Positions 36,478 to 45,553 of a stretch of DNA of 48,114 nucleotides are shown one piece after another; within the stretch, counting starts at the first letter, position 1; each line of letters starts with the position of its first letter. The notes beneath the pieces are model-generated. The model was given only the letters and a program-made list of their open reading frames with translations, was not told the DNA's origin and did no database searches. The stretch is from contig NZ_JALEGT010000013.1 in the NCBI RefSeq assembly GCF_022763305.1, positions 1 through 48,114 of the forward strand. Reading direction: 5' to 3'. A program made the position numbers and the translations under genes. Source of the stretch: Marivita sp. Its GTDB lineage: Bacteria; Pseudomonadota; Alphaproteobacteria; Rhodobacterales; Rhodobacteraceae.

Positions 36478-37764
36478 ATGTCGATGAAATTTCTCAGCAC
36501 AACAGCGGCTGCCGCACTTCTGGTTTCCACCCTTCCCGCGTTGGCGCAGGATGTCAGCTGCCCGATCAAGGTCGGTGTCCTGCACTCTCTGTCCGGCACG
36601 ATGGCCATCTCCGAAACGACCCTGAAAGACACGATGGAAATGCTGGTGGACATCCAGAACGAAAAGGGTGGTCTGCTGGGCTGTCAGCTTGAAGCCGTTG
36701 TCGTGGACCCGGCATCCGACTGGCCGCTCTTTGCGGAAAAGGCACGCGAGCTTCTGTCGGTTCAGGAAGTCGACGTGATCTTCGGCGCATGGACCTCGGT
36801 CTCGCGCAAATCCGCACTGCCCGTTCTGGAAGAGCTCAACGGCCTGATGTTCTACCCGGTGCAGTATGAGGGCGAAGAAAGCTCCAAAAACGTGTTCTAC
36901 ACCGGTGCCGCGCCGAACCAGCAGGCGATCCCGGCCACCGATTACTTCCTTGAAGAACTGGGCGTCGAAAAGTTCGCCCTGCTCGGCACCGACTATGTCT
37001 ACCCGCGCACCACGAACAACATCCTCGAGGCCTATCTGAAGGACAAAGGGATCGCGGAAGAAGACATCTTCGTGAACTACACACCCTTCGGTCATTCCGA
37101 CTGGTCCAAGATCGTGGCCGACGTTGTGGCGCTTGGCGCAGACGGCAAGAAGGTCGGCGTGATCTCGACGATCAACGGCGACGCGAACATCGGTTTCTAC
37201 AAGGAACTGGCGGCTGCTGGCATTTCTGCCGATGACATCCCCGTCGTTGCGTTCTCGGTCGGTGAAGAAGAACTGTCCGGCCTCGACACCACGAACCTTG
37301 TCGGCCACCTTGCTGCTTGGAACTATTTCCAGTCCGCAGACACGCCTGCCAACGAAGAGTGGGTCACCGCTTGGAAAGCCCGCATGGGTGACGACCGCGT
37401 GACCAACGACCCGATGGAAGCGCATTACATCGGCTTCAACATGTGGGTGAACGCCGTGACCGACGCCGGCACCACCGATGTGGATGCTGTCCGTACCGCG
37501 ATGTACGGTCAGGAATTCCCGAACCTGACCGGCGGCACCGCCGTGATGCTGCCGAACCATCACCTGACCAAGCCGGTCCTGATCGGTGAAATTCAGGCAG
37601 ACGGCCAGTTCGACATCATCAGCCAGACCGATCCGGTTCCGGGTGACGCATGGACCGACTTCCTGCCGGAATCGGCAGTTCTCAAGTCGGATTGGAAAGA
37701 CCTTGGCTGCGGTATGTACAACACCGCGACCTCGACCTGCGTGCAGATCAAGTCGAACTACTAA
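36478..37764 (+). CDS. urtA: Urea ABC transporter, substrate-binding protein UrtA (428 aa)
   Basis: Periplasmic binding protein (Peripla_BP_5 type) of the Urt system, which imports urea and in some bacteria short-chain amides. The signal peptide is MSMKFLSTTAAAALLVSTLP with probable cleavage after ALA (about residue 23). Hallmarks of UrtA are IKVGVLHSLSGTMAISE, FYPVQYEGEESSKNVFYTGA, APNQQ and NDPMEAHYIGFNMW. The start at 36478 follows AAAGGA at a spacing of about 9; Met3 (36484) is an alternative. It is first gene of urtABCDE and is followed by a strong stem-loop. Confidence 0.95.
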   Translation: MSMKFLSTTAAAALLVSTLPALAQDVSCPIKVGVLHSLSGTMAISETTLKDTMEMLVDIQNEKGGLLGCQLEAVVVDPASDWPLFAEKARELLSVQEVDVIFGAWTSVSRKSALPVLEELNGLMFYPVQYEGEESSKNVFYTGAAPNQQAIPATDYFLEELGVEKFALLGTDYVYPRTTNNILEAYLKDKGIAEEDIFVNYTPFGHSDWSKIVADVVALGADGKKVGVISTINGDANIGFYKELAAAGISADDIPVVAFSVGEEELSGLDTTNLVGHLAAWNYFQSADTPANEEWVTAWKARMGDDRVTNDPMEAHYIGFNMWVNAVTDAGTTDVDAVRTAMYGQEFPNLTGGTAVMLPNHHLTKPVLIGEIQADGQFDIISQTDPVPGDAWTDFLPESAVLKSDWKDLGCGMYNTATSTCVQIKSNY

Positions 37765-37772
37765 GCCACAAA

Positions 37773-37805
37773 GCGGTGCGTGGAACACCACGCACCGCAC
37801 CTTTT
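37773..37805 (+). terminator. Intercistronic stem-loop between urtA and urtB
   Basis: A perfect 11-bp stem (37773-37783 with 37788-37798), AACA loop and TTTT run at 37802-37805. It lies 8 bp after the urtA stop and 47 bp before urtB. It should terminate part of transcription and stabilise urtA mRNA, giving more binding protein than membrane subunits. Confidence 0.8.
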
Positions 37806-37851
37806 CCCGTAGGGTGTGTGCCCTCACGCACCAACCGAAACGGATGTTCCG

Positions 37852-39810
37852 ATGCTGCGCTTTGCCGCCACCCTTCTTGCATGCCTGACGCTGAGCCTGC
37901 CCGCCTCATCCCAACAGGCCGATGCCCCGATCCAACAACTGCTCCAGTCCCAAAGCGATCTGATCGTCGAAAGCTCGCGACGGACCATTGGGCCTGCCAT
38001 TGATGCGCTCGCAAACAGCGGGTTGCCTGCGGCGCAGGTTGTGCTCGACAAGTGGCAGCTTCGCGAGATGTGGGTGAATACCGAGACAGGCCTGTTCGTT
38101 TATGCCGAAGAAGTCGATCGCGACACGCTGCGCATCTTCGACTTTGCCGATGGCAGCCTGATCGGCGACGTTCCGGATGAGGGTTTCGAACAGCTCAAGC
38201 CGAATTCGGGCATCCGGGGTCTGATCGGGACCGCGCTGGTGCAGTTCCAACTGAGCGACCCTGATCCGGACACCCGACAGCGCGCTTTGGACGCGATTGA
38301 ACGCGGAGCCGAGGAAAGCCACCTTGCCGCCCTGCGCGCCAGCCTTCCGACGGAGACCGACCCGCAGATCCTTGCCCGAAAGCAGCGGTTGGAGCGGTTG
38401 CTGACGATTGCCTATGGCGCAACGGAGGCAGAACGGATCGAGGCGATCCAGAGTTTTGACGGTGATCTGGGCGTCGACGTGCGGGCCGCACTGAACCCGC
38501 TTTTGGCGGTGCGCGTCGAGGCCGCCGAGGCACTTCCCAGCGATGACGACATTGGCCGTGTGCTTGAACCGGGATCAGACACGCTCAGCCGCGACGATGC
38601 CTATGCGCTTCTTGTTGCAGCGGACCTTGCCAAGCCGCGCATCAGCGTCGAGGACCAGCGCAACGCGCTGATCGCGAATATCGCGGATGGACAGGTCGCA
38701 GGTATCCAAGTGGCCACGCTGAACAGCCAGGACGCGCGCGACATGGCCTATGCGGCGCTGGCGGAACAGGGCACGGTGACAGCTGTTGCGACCGAGGCCG
38801 AGGTTGACCAGCGTCTTGCCAATCATGTGTTCTTTGAACGCTATGTCGGTGCCCCGCCCGAGGTGGTGTTCGCGGCGAAGGCTGCGCTGAACGCCATCGA
38901 GAACAAAGTCGCGATCAACCAGATGTTCGACCTGTCGCTGGACGCGCTGTCTTTGGCGTCGATCTATTTCCTTGCCGCCATCGGCCTGGCCATCACGTTC
39001 GGTGTGATGGGCGTCATCAACATGGCGCATGGCGAGTTCATCATGATGGGTGCCTACACGGGCTATGTCGTGCAGCTTTTCATCCCGGACTACACGCTGT
39101 CCATTCTGGTCGCGATCCCGCTGGCCTTTGCCGTGACCTTCGGTGCGGGGGTCGCGATGGAGCGACTCGTGATCCGCTGGCTCTATCACCGCCCTTTGGA
39201 GACGCTGCTCGCCACCTTCGGCATCTCCATCGCTTTGCAGCAGATCGCCAAGAACATCTTTGGCACGCAGGCCCGGCCTTTGACGGCCCCCGGTTGGCTG
39301 GACGGGTCTTTGGTGATCAACGACATCGTGTCGATCAGCTATATCCGCATCGCGATCTTCGTGCTGGCGCTGCTGTTCCTCGCGCTGTTCCTCTTCGTGA
39401 TGAACCGCACCCGGCTGGGCCTCGAGGTGCGCGCCGTGACCCAGAACCCGCGCATGGCGGCGTCGATGGGGATCAATCCCGACAAGATCAACATGCTGAC
39501 CTTCGGCTTTGGGTCCGGCATCGCGGGCATCGCCGGTGTTGCCATCGGGCTTTACGCCAAGGTCACCTCGGAGATGGGCAGCGACTACATTGTGCAGTCC
39601 TTCATGACGGTTGTTGTAGGGGGTGTCGGCAACATCTGGGGCACGCTGCTGGGCGCCACGATGGTGGGCTTCCTGCAGAAAGGGATCGAGTGGTTCAACC
39701 CGTCCAACACGCTGGCGGCACAGACCTACATGATCCTGTTCATCATCCTCTTCATCCAGTTCCGGCCGAAGGGCATCATCGCCCTCAAGGGCCGCGCGGC
39801 GGAGGCGTAA
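37852..39810 (+). CDS. urtB: Urea ABC transporter permease UrtB, with long N-terminal domain (652 aa)
   Basis: LivH-like permease. Residues 1-22 are a signal peptide (MLRFAATLLACLTLSLPASS). Residues 23-355 are a soluble, helical, presumably periplasmic domain with HEAT-like alternation (DPDTRQRALDAIERG, RVEAAEALPSDDDIGRV). The membrane part starts near 362 (LDALSLASIYFLAAIGLAIT), followed by GVINMAHGEFIMMGAYTGY and the EAA-like MAASMGINPDKINMLTFGFG. UrtB proteins commonly carry an N-terminal extension; this one is long. The ATG at 37852 starts the signal peptide; a longer frame to 37816 adds 12 residues. It is followed 3 bp later by urtC. Confidence 0.93.
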   Translation: MLRFAATLLACLTLSLPASSQQADAPIQQLLQSQSDLIVESSRRTIGPAIDALANSGLPAAQVVLDKWQLREMWVNTETGLFVYAEEVDRDTLRIFDFADGSLIGDVPDEGFEQLKPNSGIRGLIGTALVQFQLSDPDPDTRQRALDAIERGAEESHLAALRASLPTETDPQILARKQRLERLLTIAYGATEAERIEAIQSFDGDLGVDVRAALNPLLAVRVEAAEALPSDDDIGRVLEPGSDTLSRDDAYALLVAADLAKPRISVEDQRNALIANIADGQVAGIQVATLNSQDARDMAYAALAEQGTVTAVATEAEVDQRLANHVFFERYVGAPPEVVFAAKAALNAIENKVAINQMFDLSLDALSLASIYFLAAIGLAITFGVMGVINMAHGEFIMMGAYTGYVVQLFIPDYTLSILVAIPLAFAVTFGAGVAMERLVIRWLYHRPLETLLATFGISIALQQIAKNIFGTQARPLTAPGWLDGSLVINDIVSISYIRIAIFVLALLFLALFLFVMNRTRLGLEVRAVTQNPRMAASMGINPDKINMLTFGFGSGIAGIAGVAIGLYAKVTSEMGSDYIVQSFMTVVVGGVGNIWGTLLGATMVGFLQKGIEWFNPSNTLAAQTYMILFIILFIQFRPKGIIALKGRAAEA

Positions 39811-39813
39811 ATC

Positions 39814-41067
39814 ATGACTGATGCAGCCCTTCCCCGTCGCCAGCCTTTTGCGCTGCGCTTTCCGTCGGTGATGATCTTTCTCGCCATTCTCGCGCTGTTC
39901 ACCGTTGGTGTGACAATCCTGTCCGAAGGGTTCGGGATCGGTGTGATCTCGACCAGCTTCATCAAGACGCTGGGCAAGACGCTGTGCCTGTGTCTTGTGG
40001 CTTTGGCGATGGACCTTGTCTGGGGCTATTGCGGGATCCTGTCGCTGGGGCACATGGCGTTTTTTGGGCTTGGCGGCTACGCGATCGGCATGTGGCTGAT
40101 GTATGCCCGGACCGAGATCATCGTTCTGGAAAGCCTTGCCGCAGCGCCGCTGCCGCCGACGCCGCAGGAAGTGTCGGACGGGATTGCGACGCAGATCTTC
40201 GGCGTGGTCGGGTCGTCCGAGTTTCCGCCGATCTGGGCCTTTGCGCATTCCCTGCCGCTGCAACTGGCCGCAGTGGTCATCGTACCGGGGCTGCTGGCGC
40301 TGGTGTTCGGCTGGCTGGCATTCCGCAGCCGGGTCACGGGTGTTTACCTTTCGATCCTGACACAGGCGATGACCCTCGCGCTGTCGCTGCACCTGTTCCA
40401 GAACGACAGCGGGTTGCGCGGCAACAACGGGCTGTCTGGGCTGCAGAACCTGCCGGGATTGGATGATGTGCCTCAAGCAACCGTGTCGCTGTGGTTCTTC
40501 TGGGCCTCGGCGCTGGCGCTTGGTCTGGGGTATGTGCTCTGCGCGTGGATTGTGTCGGGCAAGTTCGGATCGGTGATCCGCGCCATCCGCGATGACGAAG
40601 CGCGGGTGCGTTTTCTGGGTTACCCGGTCGAGGCGTTCAAGCTGGTGATCTTTACTCTGACCGCTGTGATCGCGGGCATTGCGGGTGCGCTTTATTATCC
40701 GCAGGCGGGCATCATCAACCCGGCCGAGATTGCGCCCATCGCGTCGATCTACCTTGCCGTATGGGTGGCCATTGGCGGGCGCGGCAGGCTCTATGGCGCG
40801 GTCATTGGTGCGGCCTTTGTGTCGCTTGTCTCCACATGGTTCACCGGCGGGCAGGCGCCCGATATCAATCTTGGGGTCTACACGATCAGTTGGGTGGACT
40901 GGTGGACGGTGTTGCTTGGTCTGTCGTTTGTCGCGGTGACGCTCTATGCGCCCAAAGGCATCGGTGGCCTGATTGACCTGATCACGGAACGCAAGAGCCC
41001 GAACCGGCATGGTGCATCGCTTGGTCCGGATCAGGGGTCCCTTCGCGAACAGGAGGCCGAGAAATGA
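39814..41067 (+). CDS. urtC: Urea ABC transporter permease UrtC (417 aa)
   Basis: LivM-like permease with about ten helices. A conserved stretch MDLVWGYCGILSLGHMAFFG is present near residues 66-85, and the coupling region reads AIRDDEARVRFLGYPVEAFK, followed by VWVAIGGRGRLYGAVIGA. The C-terminal 35 residues are polar. Its stop overlaps the urtD ATG (ATGA at 41064-41067). Confidence 0.94.
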   Translation: MTDAALPRRQPFALRFPSVMIFLAILALFTVGVTILSEGFGIGVISTSFIKTLGKTLCLCLVALAMDLVWGYCGILSLGHMAFFGLGGYAIGMWLMYARTEIIVLESLAAAPLPPTPQEVSDGIATQIFGVVGSSEFPPIWAFAHSLPLQLAAVVIVPGLLALVFGWLAFRSRVTGVYLSILTQAMTLALSLHLFQNDSGLRGNNGLSGLQNLPGLDDVPQATVSLWFFWASALALGLGYVLCAWIVSGKFGSVIRAIRDDEARVRFLGYPVEAFKLVIFTLTAVIAGIAGALYYPQAGIINPAEIAPIASIYLAVWVAIGGRGRLYGAVIGAAFVSLVSTWFTGGQAPDINLGVYTISWVDWWTVLLGLSFVAVTLYAPKGIGGLIDLITERKSPNRHGASLGPDQGSLREQEAEK

Positions 41068-41804
41068 GCACTCTTCTCGAAGTGTCGGGCGTGTCGGTGT
41101 CCTTTGACGGGTTCAAGGCGATCAACAACCTGTCGTTCCAGATCGCAGAACGCGAATTGCGCGCGGTGATCGGGCCGAACGGTGCGGGCAAGACCACGTT
41201 CATGGACATCATCACCGGGAAGACCAAGCCCGATGAAGGACGGGTCATCTATGGCGACAAGAGCGTGTCGCTGCTCAAGATGTCGGAAAGCAAGATCGCG
41301 CAGGCCGGTGTCGGACGGAAGTTTCAGCGCCCCACGGTGTTCGAGGATCAGAGCGTTTTCGACAATCTGATGATGGCGCTGAAAAAGACGCGCGGGCCAT
41401 TGGCGGTGCTGTTCTTCAAGCCGTCGGCAGAAGACAATCACAAGGTTGCGGACCTTGCCGAACAGATCGGCCTGTCGGGTGCGCTGCACCGTAAATCGGG
41501 CGAATTGAGCCACGGGCAGAAGCAATGGCTCGAGATCGGGATGCTGCTGGCGCAGGAGCCTCGGTTGCTGCTTGTCGATGAGCCCGCCGCGGGGATGACG
41601 CCTGCAGAGCGGGAGCATACCACAGACATCCTGCGCGAGGCGGCAAAAACCCGAGCGGTTGTCGTGGTGGAGCATGACATGGAATTCGTGCGCCGCCTAA
41701 ACTGCAAGGTGACGGTGTTGCACGAGGGGTCGGTTCTGGCCGAAGGGTCGCTGGACCATGTGACGAAGAACGAACAGGTGATCGAGGTGTATCTTGGCCG
41801 ATGA
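41064..41804 (+). CDS. urtD: Urea ABC transporter ATPase UrtD (246 aa)
   Basis: LivG-like ATPase. Walker A is GPNGAGKTT at 37-45. The signature is LSHGQKQWLEIGMLLA; the His in place of Gly and the KQWLEIG sequence are typical of UrtD. Walker B is RLLLVDEPAAGMTPAE, and VVVEHDMEFVRRL is the H-loop region. It pairs with UrtE. Its 3' end overlaps urtE by 11 bp. Confidence 0.95.
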   Translation: MSTLLEVSGVSVSFDGFKAINNLSFQIAERELRAVIGPNGAGKTTFMDIITGKTKPDEGRVIYGDKSVSLLKMSESKIAQAGVGRKFQRPTVFEDQSVFDNLMMALKKTRGPLAVLFFKPSAEDNHKVADLAEQIGLSGALHRKSGELSHGQKQWLEIGMLLAQEPRLLLVDEPAAGMTPAEREHTTDILREAAKTRAVVVVEHDMEFVRRLNCKVTVLHEGSVLAEGSLDHVTKNEQVIEVYLGR

Positions 41805-42501
41805 AGTCCTGAAAACCGAACGCCTGACGCTGCATTATGGCGGAAGCCAGATCCTGAACGGGATCGACATGGCGGCCCGAAAGGGCGAGATCACCTGCGT
41901 GATGGGTACAAACGGGGTCGGCAAGACAAGCCTGCTCAAGGCGATTTCCGGCACCCATGCCTATTCGGGTGGCACGCTGTCGCTGAACGGCGAAACGATA
42001 GATCACGCGTCGGCGCATGCGCTGGCGCAGAAGGGCGTCGCCTATGTGCCGCAAGGGCGGGACATCTTTCCGCTTCTGACCGTGCGCGAGAACCTCGAGA
42101 CCGGGTTTGCCTGCCTGCCCAAGACAGAGCATCACATACCCGACCACATTTTCGATCTGTTCCCGATCCTCAAGCAGTTCCTGCACCGGCGTGGAGGCGA
42201 CCTGTCGGGTGGGCAACAGCAACAGTTGGCGATCGCGCGCGCGCTGATCACCAAGCCGAAGCTGCTGCTTCTGGACGAGCCGACCGAGGGCATCCAGCCC
42301 AATATCATCCAGCAGATTGGCCGGGTGATCGCGCTGCTGCGCGAACAGGCGGAGATGGCGATTGTTCTGGTCGAGCAGTATTTCAGCTTTGCTTACGACC
42401 TCGGCGACCGGTTCTACGTGCTGGAGCGCGGCGCGGTGAAGATGAGCGGCGCGAAGGCGGATCTGGATCGGGACGCGCTGCTGGCAGGCGTGTCGGTCTG
42501 A
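41794..42501 (+). CDS. urtE: Urea ABC transporter ATPase UrtE (235 aa)
   Basis: LivF-like ATPase. Walker A is GTNGVGKTS at 38-46, the signature LSGGQQQQLAIARAL, Walker B LLLLDEPTEGIQPNI, and VLVEQYFSFAYDL near the end. The start appears to be a TTG at 41794: GAGG lies 6 nt upstream and the next in-frame ATG is far inside the conserved fold. The start lies within urtD, implying coupling. The operon ends here; the convergent racemase gene stops 5 bp away. Confidence 0.94.
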   Translation: MADEVLKTERLTLHYGGSQILNGIDMAARKGEITCVMGTNGVGKTSLLKAISGTHAYSGGTLSLNGETIDHASAHALAQKGVAYVPQGRDIFPLLTVRENLETGFACLPKTEHHIPDHIFDLFPILKQFLHRRGGDLSGGQQQQLAIARALITKPKLLLLDEPTEGIQPNIIQQIGRVIALLREQAEMAIVLVEQYFSFAYDLGDRFYVLERGAVKMSGAKADLDRDALLAGVSV

Positions 42502-42506
42502 TCCGC

Positions 42507-43214
42507 TCAGGCTGCGCCGACCACCTGCTCTTCGCCTCGGGAAAACGTCACCGTGGCCGACACCAGAAGCTGCATCGCGTCATAGATCTGCACTGAACTG
42601 GCGATCTGCCTGGACAGGAGCGAAAACTCGGTGCAGCAGATGCAGATCACATCAGCCCCATCCGCAACCATCTGGGCGCAGATGTCCGACAGGCTGTGCG
42701 CTGCGAATTCTGACGGACCCTGGGCCTTGATCGACCGGATAGCGGCCAAAGCGCGGCTTTGTTCGCGTGCGTAGACCGGGCTGACACCGACGCGGGACAG
42801 GGCGTCTTCGAAAACGCCGACCTGCTGCAGGGCGGGTGAGCCCAGAAGCCCTACCTTGCCACCGGGTGCGATGCGCGCTGCCTCGGCACTGGCCATGTCG
42901 ACCATGTTCAGGAATGGCGCATCGGTGGCTTGGGCCACCTGCCCGGCATAGTAATGGGCCGTGTTGCACGGCATCACGAGCGCCTCGGCCCCCGCAGCGA
43001 CAAGACCCTTGGCCATCTGCACCAGAACGGGCGCAGGATCGGCGCCGCCCCCTTCGAGGATGGCCTTGATGCGGGAGGGCACCTGCGTGTTGTTGTCGAC
43101 CAAGAGCGGGATATGATCGGCGTCGTCACGGGCTTCGACGGCATCGACGACCTGCTGCATGAAGTAGATCGTGGCCTCTGGCCCCATGCCCCCCAGCACA
43201 CCGATTTTCCGCAT
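42507..43214 (-). CDS. Aspartate/glutamate racemase family protein (235 aa)
   Basis: PLP-independent, two-cysteine racemase fold. The start MRKIGVLGGMGPEATIYF, the first catalytic cysteine in VMPCNTAHY (Cys83) and the second in CICCTEFSLL (Cys194) match the aspartate racemase branch (YgeA-like). It probably interconverts D- and L-forms of an acidic or related amino acid; substrate is unproven. The ATG at 43214 shares one base with the stop of the aminotransferase gene (TGATG), indicating coupling. It is the last gene of the three-gene minus-strand unit. Confidence 0.88.
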   Translation of the reverse strand: MRKIGVLGGMGPEATIYFMQQVVDAVEARDDADHIPLLVDNNTQVPSRIKAILEGGGADPAPVLVQMAKGLVAAGAEALVMPCNTAHYYAGQVAQATDAPFLNMVDMASAEAARIAPGGKVGLLGSPALQQVGVFEDALSRVGVSPVYAREQSRALAAIRSIKAQGPSEFAAHSLSDICAQMVADGADVICICCTEFSLLSRQIASSVQIYDAMQLLVSATVTFSRGEEQVVGAA

Positions 43215-44416
43215 CAGGCTGCTCCTTTCTGCAGGGCTTGTCCGACCGCATGCACGATGATGTCCGCGACATGGGCGCAATCCTCGAGGCTGAAGGTCAG
43301 CGGGATGCGCATGTCCAGAAGACCGGAAAGGATCGCGTCGGTTCGCGGCAGATCCTGAGGTGTCACGTAGCGCCAGCTTTTGTGGTTCGAGGTGAACCCG
43401 ACCGGGCTTGCAGCGCCGAACCATTTGAGTTCGACGCCCAGCGCCTTTGCCCCGGCGACCACTTGCTGGACCGTTTCTGTACTGACGTCAGGCATCAGGA
43501 ACTGGAAGGACGATCCGACATAGCGTTCCTGCGAAGGACGGTTGGGGACGTAGACCCCGGCAACTTCGCGCAGGCGGTTGGCGATGAGATCGTGCCGATC
43601 GTTCCAGCGGTCGATATTCGTCTCTAACGTGGCCAATTGAGGCAGCAGGATTGCCGCGCGCAGGTTGTCCATCCGGCCCGACATGTTGGGCGTGTCAAGG
43701 CGGATGTCGGTGAACACGTCCGAGGACGGTGCCGCGCCGTGCCGGTCATAGAGCATGTACGAGCCCGACAGCATGATCGCGCGGGCCATTAATTCGGGAT
43801 CATCTGATGTGAGGAACCCGCCTTCGCCGCTGTTCATATGCTTGTAGGTCTGGGTCGAGAAACACCCGGCGATGCCGAAGCTGCCGGATTTGCGCCCGTT
43901 CCACGACGCGCCCATGGTGTGGGCGCAGTCTTCGATCAGTGGCACACCATGATGGTTGAGCACCGCCATCAACGCCTCCATGTCGCAGAGGTGCCCGCGC
44001 ATGTTGGACAGGAGCATGGCCTTTGGCGCGCTGTCTGTGATCTTGGAGTCCAGATCGTCCAGATCAATCACCAGATCGGGTGTGATCTCGACCAGCACGG
44101 CCTCGGCCCCGACGGCGGCAATCGCGCCGGGAACGGGGGCAAGTGTGAAGGCATTGGTCAGAACCCTGTCGCCCACGACAATGCCCAGCGCGCGCAGGGC
44201 GGTGGACATGGCGTACCCACCCGAGGTGCAGGCGAGACAGTACGCAGCGGCCTGATAGGCGGCATACGCCTTTTCTAGCTCGGCCACCGGGCCGAGTTCG
44301 TCACCAACCGTGTTGTAGCGATGCAGCCGTCCGCTGCGCAGCACCTCGACAGCCGCCGCGATTGCGTCATCTGCAATCGGCTCCTGCTGGGTGAAACTGC
44401 CCGTGAACGGCTGCAT
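43214..44416 (-). CDS. DegT/DnrJ/EryC1/StrS-family aminotransferase (400 aa)
   Basis: PLP-dependent enzyme of the sugar-aminotransferase fold. Motifs: CTSGGYAMSTALRALGI near 63-79 (phosphate-binding), LIEDCAHTMGA near 160-170 (Asp163 binds the PLP nitrogen), and the Schiff-base lysine Lys192 in STQTYKHMNSGEGGFLTSDD. Members usually aminate nucleotide-linked keto sugars; here there are no sugar-nucleotide genes nearby, and the partners are a lyase and a racemase of amino acids. It might therefore act on an amino-acid-like substrate. It lies 6 bp after the PLP-lyase gene and overlaps the racemase gene by 1 bp. Confidence 0.86.
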   Translation of the reverse strand: MQPFTGSFTQQEPIADDAIAAAVEVLRSGRLHRYNTVGDELGPVAELEKAYAAYQAAAYCLACTSGGYAMSTALRALGIVVGDRVLTNAFTLAPVPGAIAAVGAEAVLVEITPDLVIDLDDLDSKITDSAPKAMLLSNMRGHLCDMEALMAVLNHHGVPLIEDCAHTMGASWNGRKSGSFGIAGCFSTQTYKHMNSGEGGFLTSDDPELMARAIMLSGSYMLYDRHGAAPSSDVFTDIRLDTPNMSGRMDNLRAAILLPQLATLETNIDRWNDRHDLIANRLREVAGVYVPNRPSQERYVGSSFQFLMPDVSTETVQQVVAGAKALGVELKWFGAASPVGFTSNHKSWRYVTPQDLPRTDAILSGLLDMRIPLTFSLEDCAHVADIIVHAVGQALQKGAA

Positions 44417-44422
44417 GTGCGA

Positions 44423-45448
44423 TTACTCGGCGGCCATGGTCGGCGCGTCATAGTCGAAGGCTGCCGTGTAGCCGAAGAGCGCGACACCGCCGCCGGTATG
44501 GACGAAGACGATGTTCTCATCGCCCGCGAACGCGCCCTTGCGGATAAGGTCGATCATGCCGGCAGCGCCTTTGCCGGAATAGACCGGATCAAGCAGGATG
44601 CCTTCCAGACGGGCGAACATCTCGATAGCAGCCAAGCCTTCCTTGGTCGGGATGCCGTAGCCTTCGCCGACGTAATCGGTGTTCGCCTCGACATCCTCGC
44701 GCTTGACCACACCGGGGCAACCCAGCTTTTCGGCGGTCTTGACGGCGAGGTTGAAGACATTCTCTTCCTGCTTGGGCTTCGGCGCGCGCACACCGATGCC
44801 CAGAAGCGGGATGTTCGCGTTGATCGCCTTGAGACCGACGATCAGCCCGGCCTGTGTGCCCGCGCTGCCTGTGGCGTGAACGATGCGGTCGATCTTGAGA
44901 CCCATGTTGTTGGCCTGCGTCACCAGTTCCATCGCAGCATTGGCGTAGCCCAGCGCGCCGGTCGGGTTCGATCCACCGCCGGGGATGGTGTAGACATTGC
45001 GACCTTCCGCGCGGAATTTCTCGGCCACCGCTTCCATTTCGGCATTCATGTCGAGACCCGAGCCGGGACGCTTTTCCGCCGTCGCGCCGTGCAGGAAGTC
45101 AAGGAACACGTTGCCGTTCAGATTGTAGTTCGGATCGTTCGATCCGGTGCGATCCTCGAGAAGGATGTGGCAATCCATGCCCAGCTTCGCGGCACAGGCC
45201 GCGGTCTGGCGTGCGTGGTTCGATTGCGTGGCACCTTGGGTGATGACCAGATCGGCCCCCTGCGCCTGCGCCTCGGCCATCAGGAATTCGAGCTTGCGGG
45301 TCTTGTTGCCGCCGGTGGACATGCCGGTGCAATCATCGCGCTTGATCCAGATGCGGGGACCGCCAAGTTCCTTTGACAGGCGATCCATAGGTTCTAGAGC
45401 CGTTGGCAGATGGGCAAGGTGTACGCGGGGGAATCGGGAAAAGTGCAT
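44423..45448 (-). CDS. PLP-dependent lyase: D-cysteine desulfhydrase or L-cysteate sulfo-lyase type (341 aa)
   Basis: Fold-type II PLP enzyme of the ACC deaminase/D-cysteine desulfhydrase family. The PLP lysine is Lys49 in [32 protein letters not shown] (70-84) supplies the carboxylate-binding and catalytic serine region; the phosphate loop is [23 protein letters not shown] is near the end. The family includes D-cysteine desulfhydrase (DcyD) and L-cysteate sulfo-lyase (CuyA), described in marine roseobacters; sequence alone, read by eye, does not separate them. The start at 45448 ([16 protein letters not shown]) matches the family; an upstream frame to 45505 is not needed. First gene of the minus-strand unit, divergent from a LysR gene. 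Confidence 0.85.
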   Translation of the reverse strand: MHFSRFPRVHLAHLPTALEPMDRLSKELGGPRIWIKRDDCTGMSTGGNKTRKLEFLMAEAQAQGADLVITQGATQSNHARQTAACAAKLGMDCHILLEDRTGSNDPNYNLNGNVFLDFLHGATAEKRPGSGLDMNAEMEAVAEKFRAEGRNVYTIPGGGSNPTGALGYANAAMELVTQANNMGLKIDRIVHATGSAGTQAGLIVGLKAINANIPLLGIGVRAPKPKQEENVFNLAVKTAEKLGCPGVVKREDVEANTDYVGEGYGIPTKEGLAAIEMFARLEGILLDPVYSGKGAAGMIDLIRKGAFAGDENIVFVHTGGGVALFGYTAAFDYDAPTMAAE

Positions 45449-45553
45449 CGCAACGTCCTTTGATTGGGTTGCCGTATCAATTCTGCATGGTACCGGCCTC
45501 GTCAAATAGAAAAACCGGCGTTATTATGCGCGTTACGCATAAAGAGGCCCTCC

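Noticed and set aside
38575-41010. An 811-residue minus-strand open frame opposite urtB and urtC
   Set aside because: Low-complexity charged composition and no start region or domain; the plus strand encodes convincing permeases.
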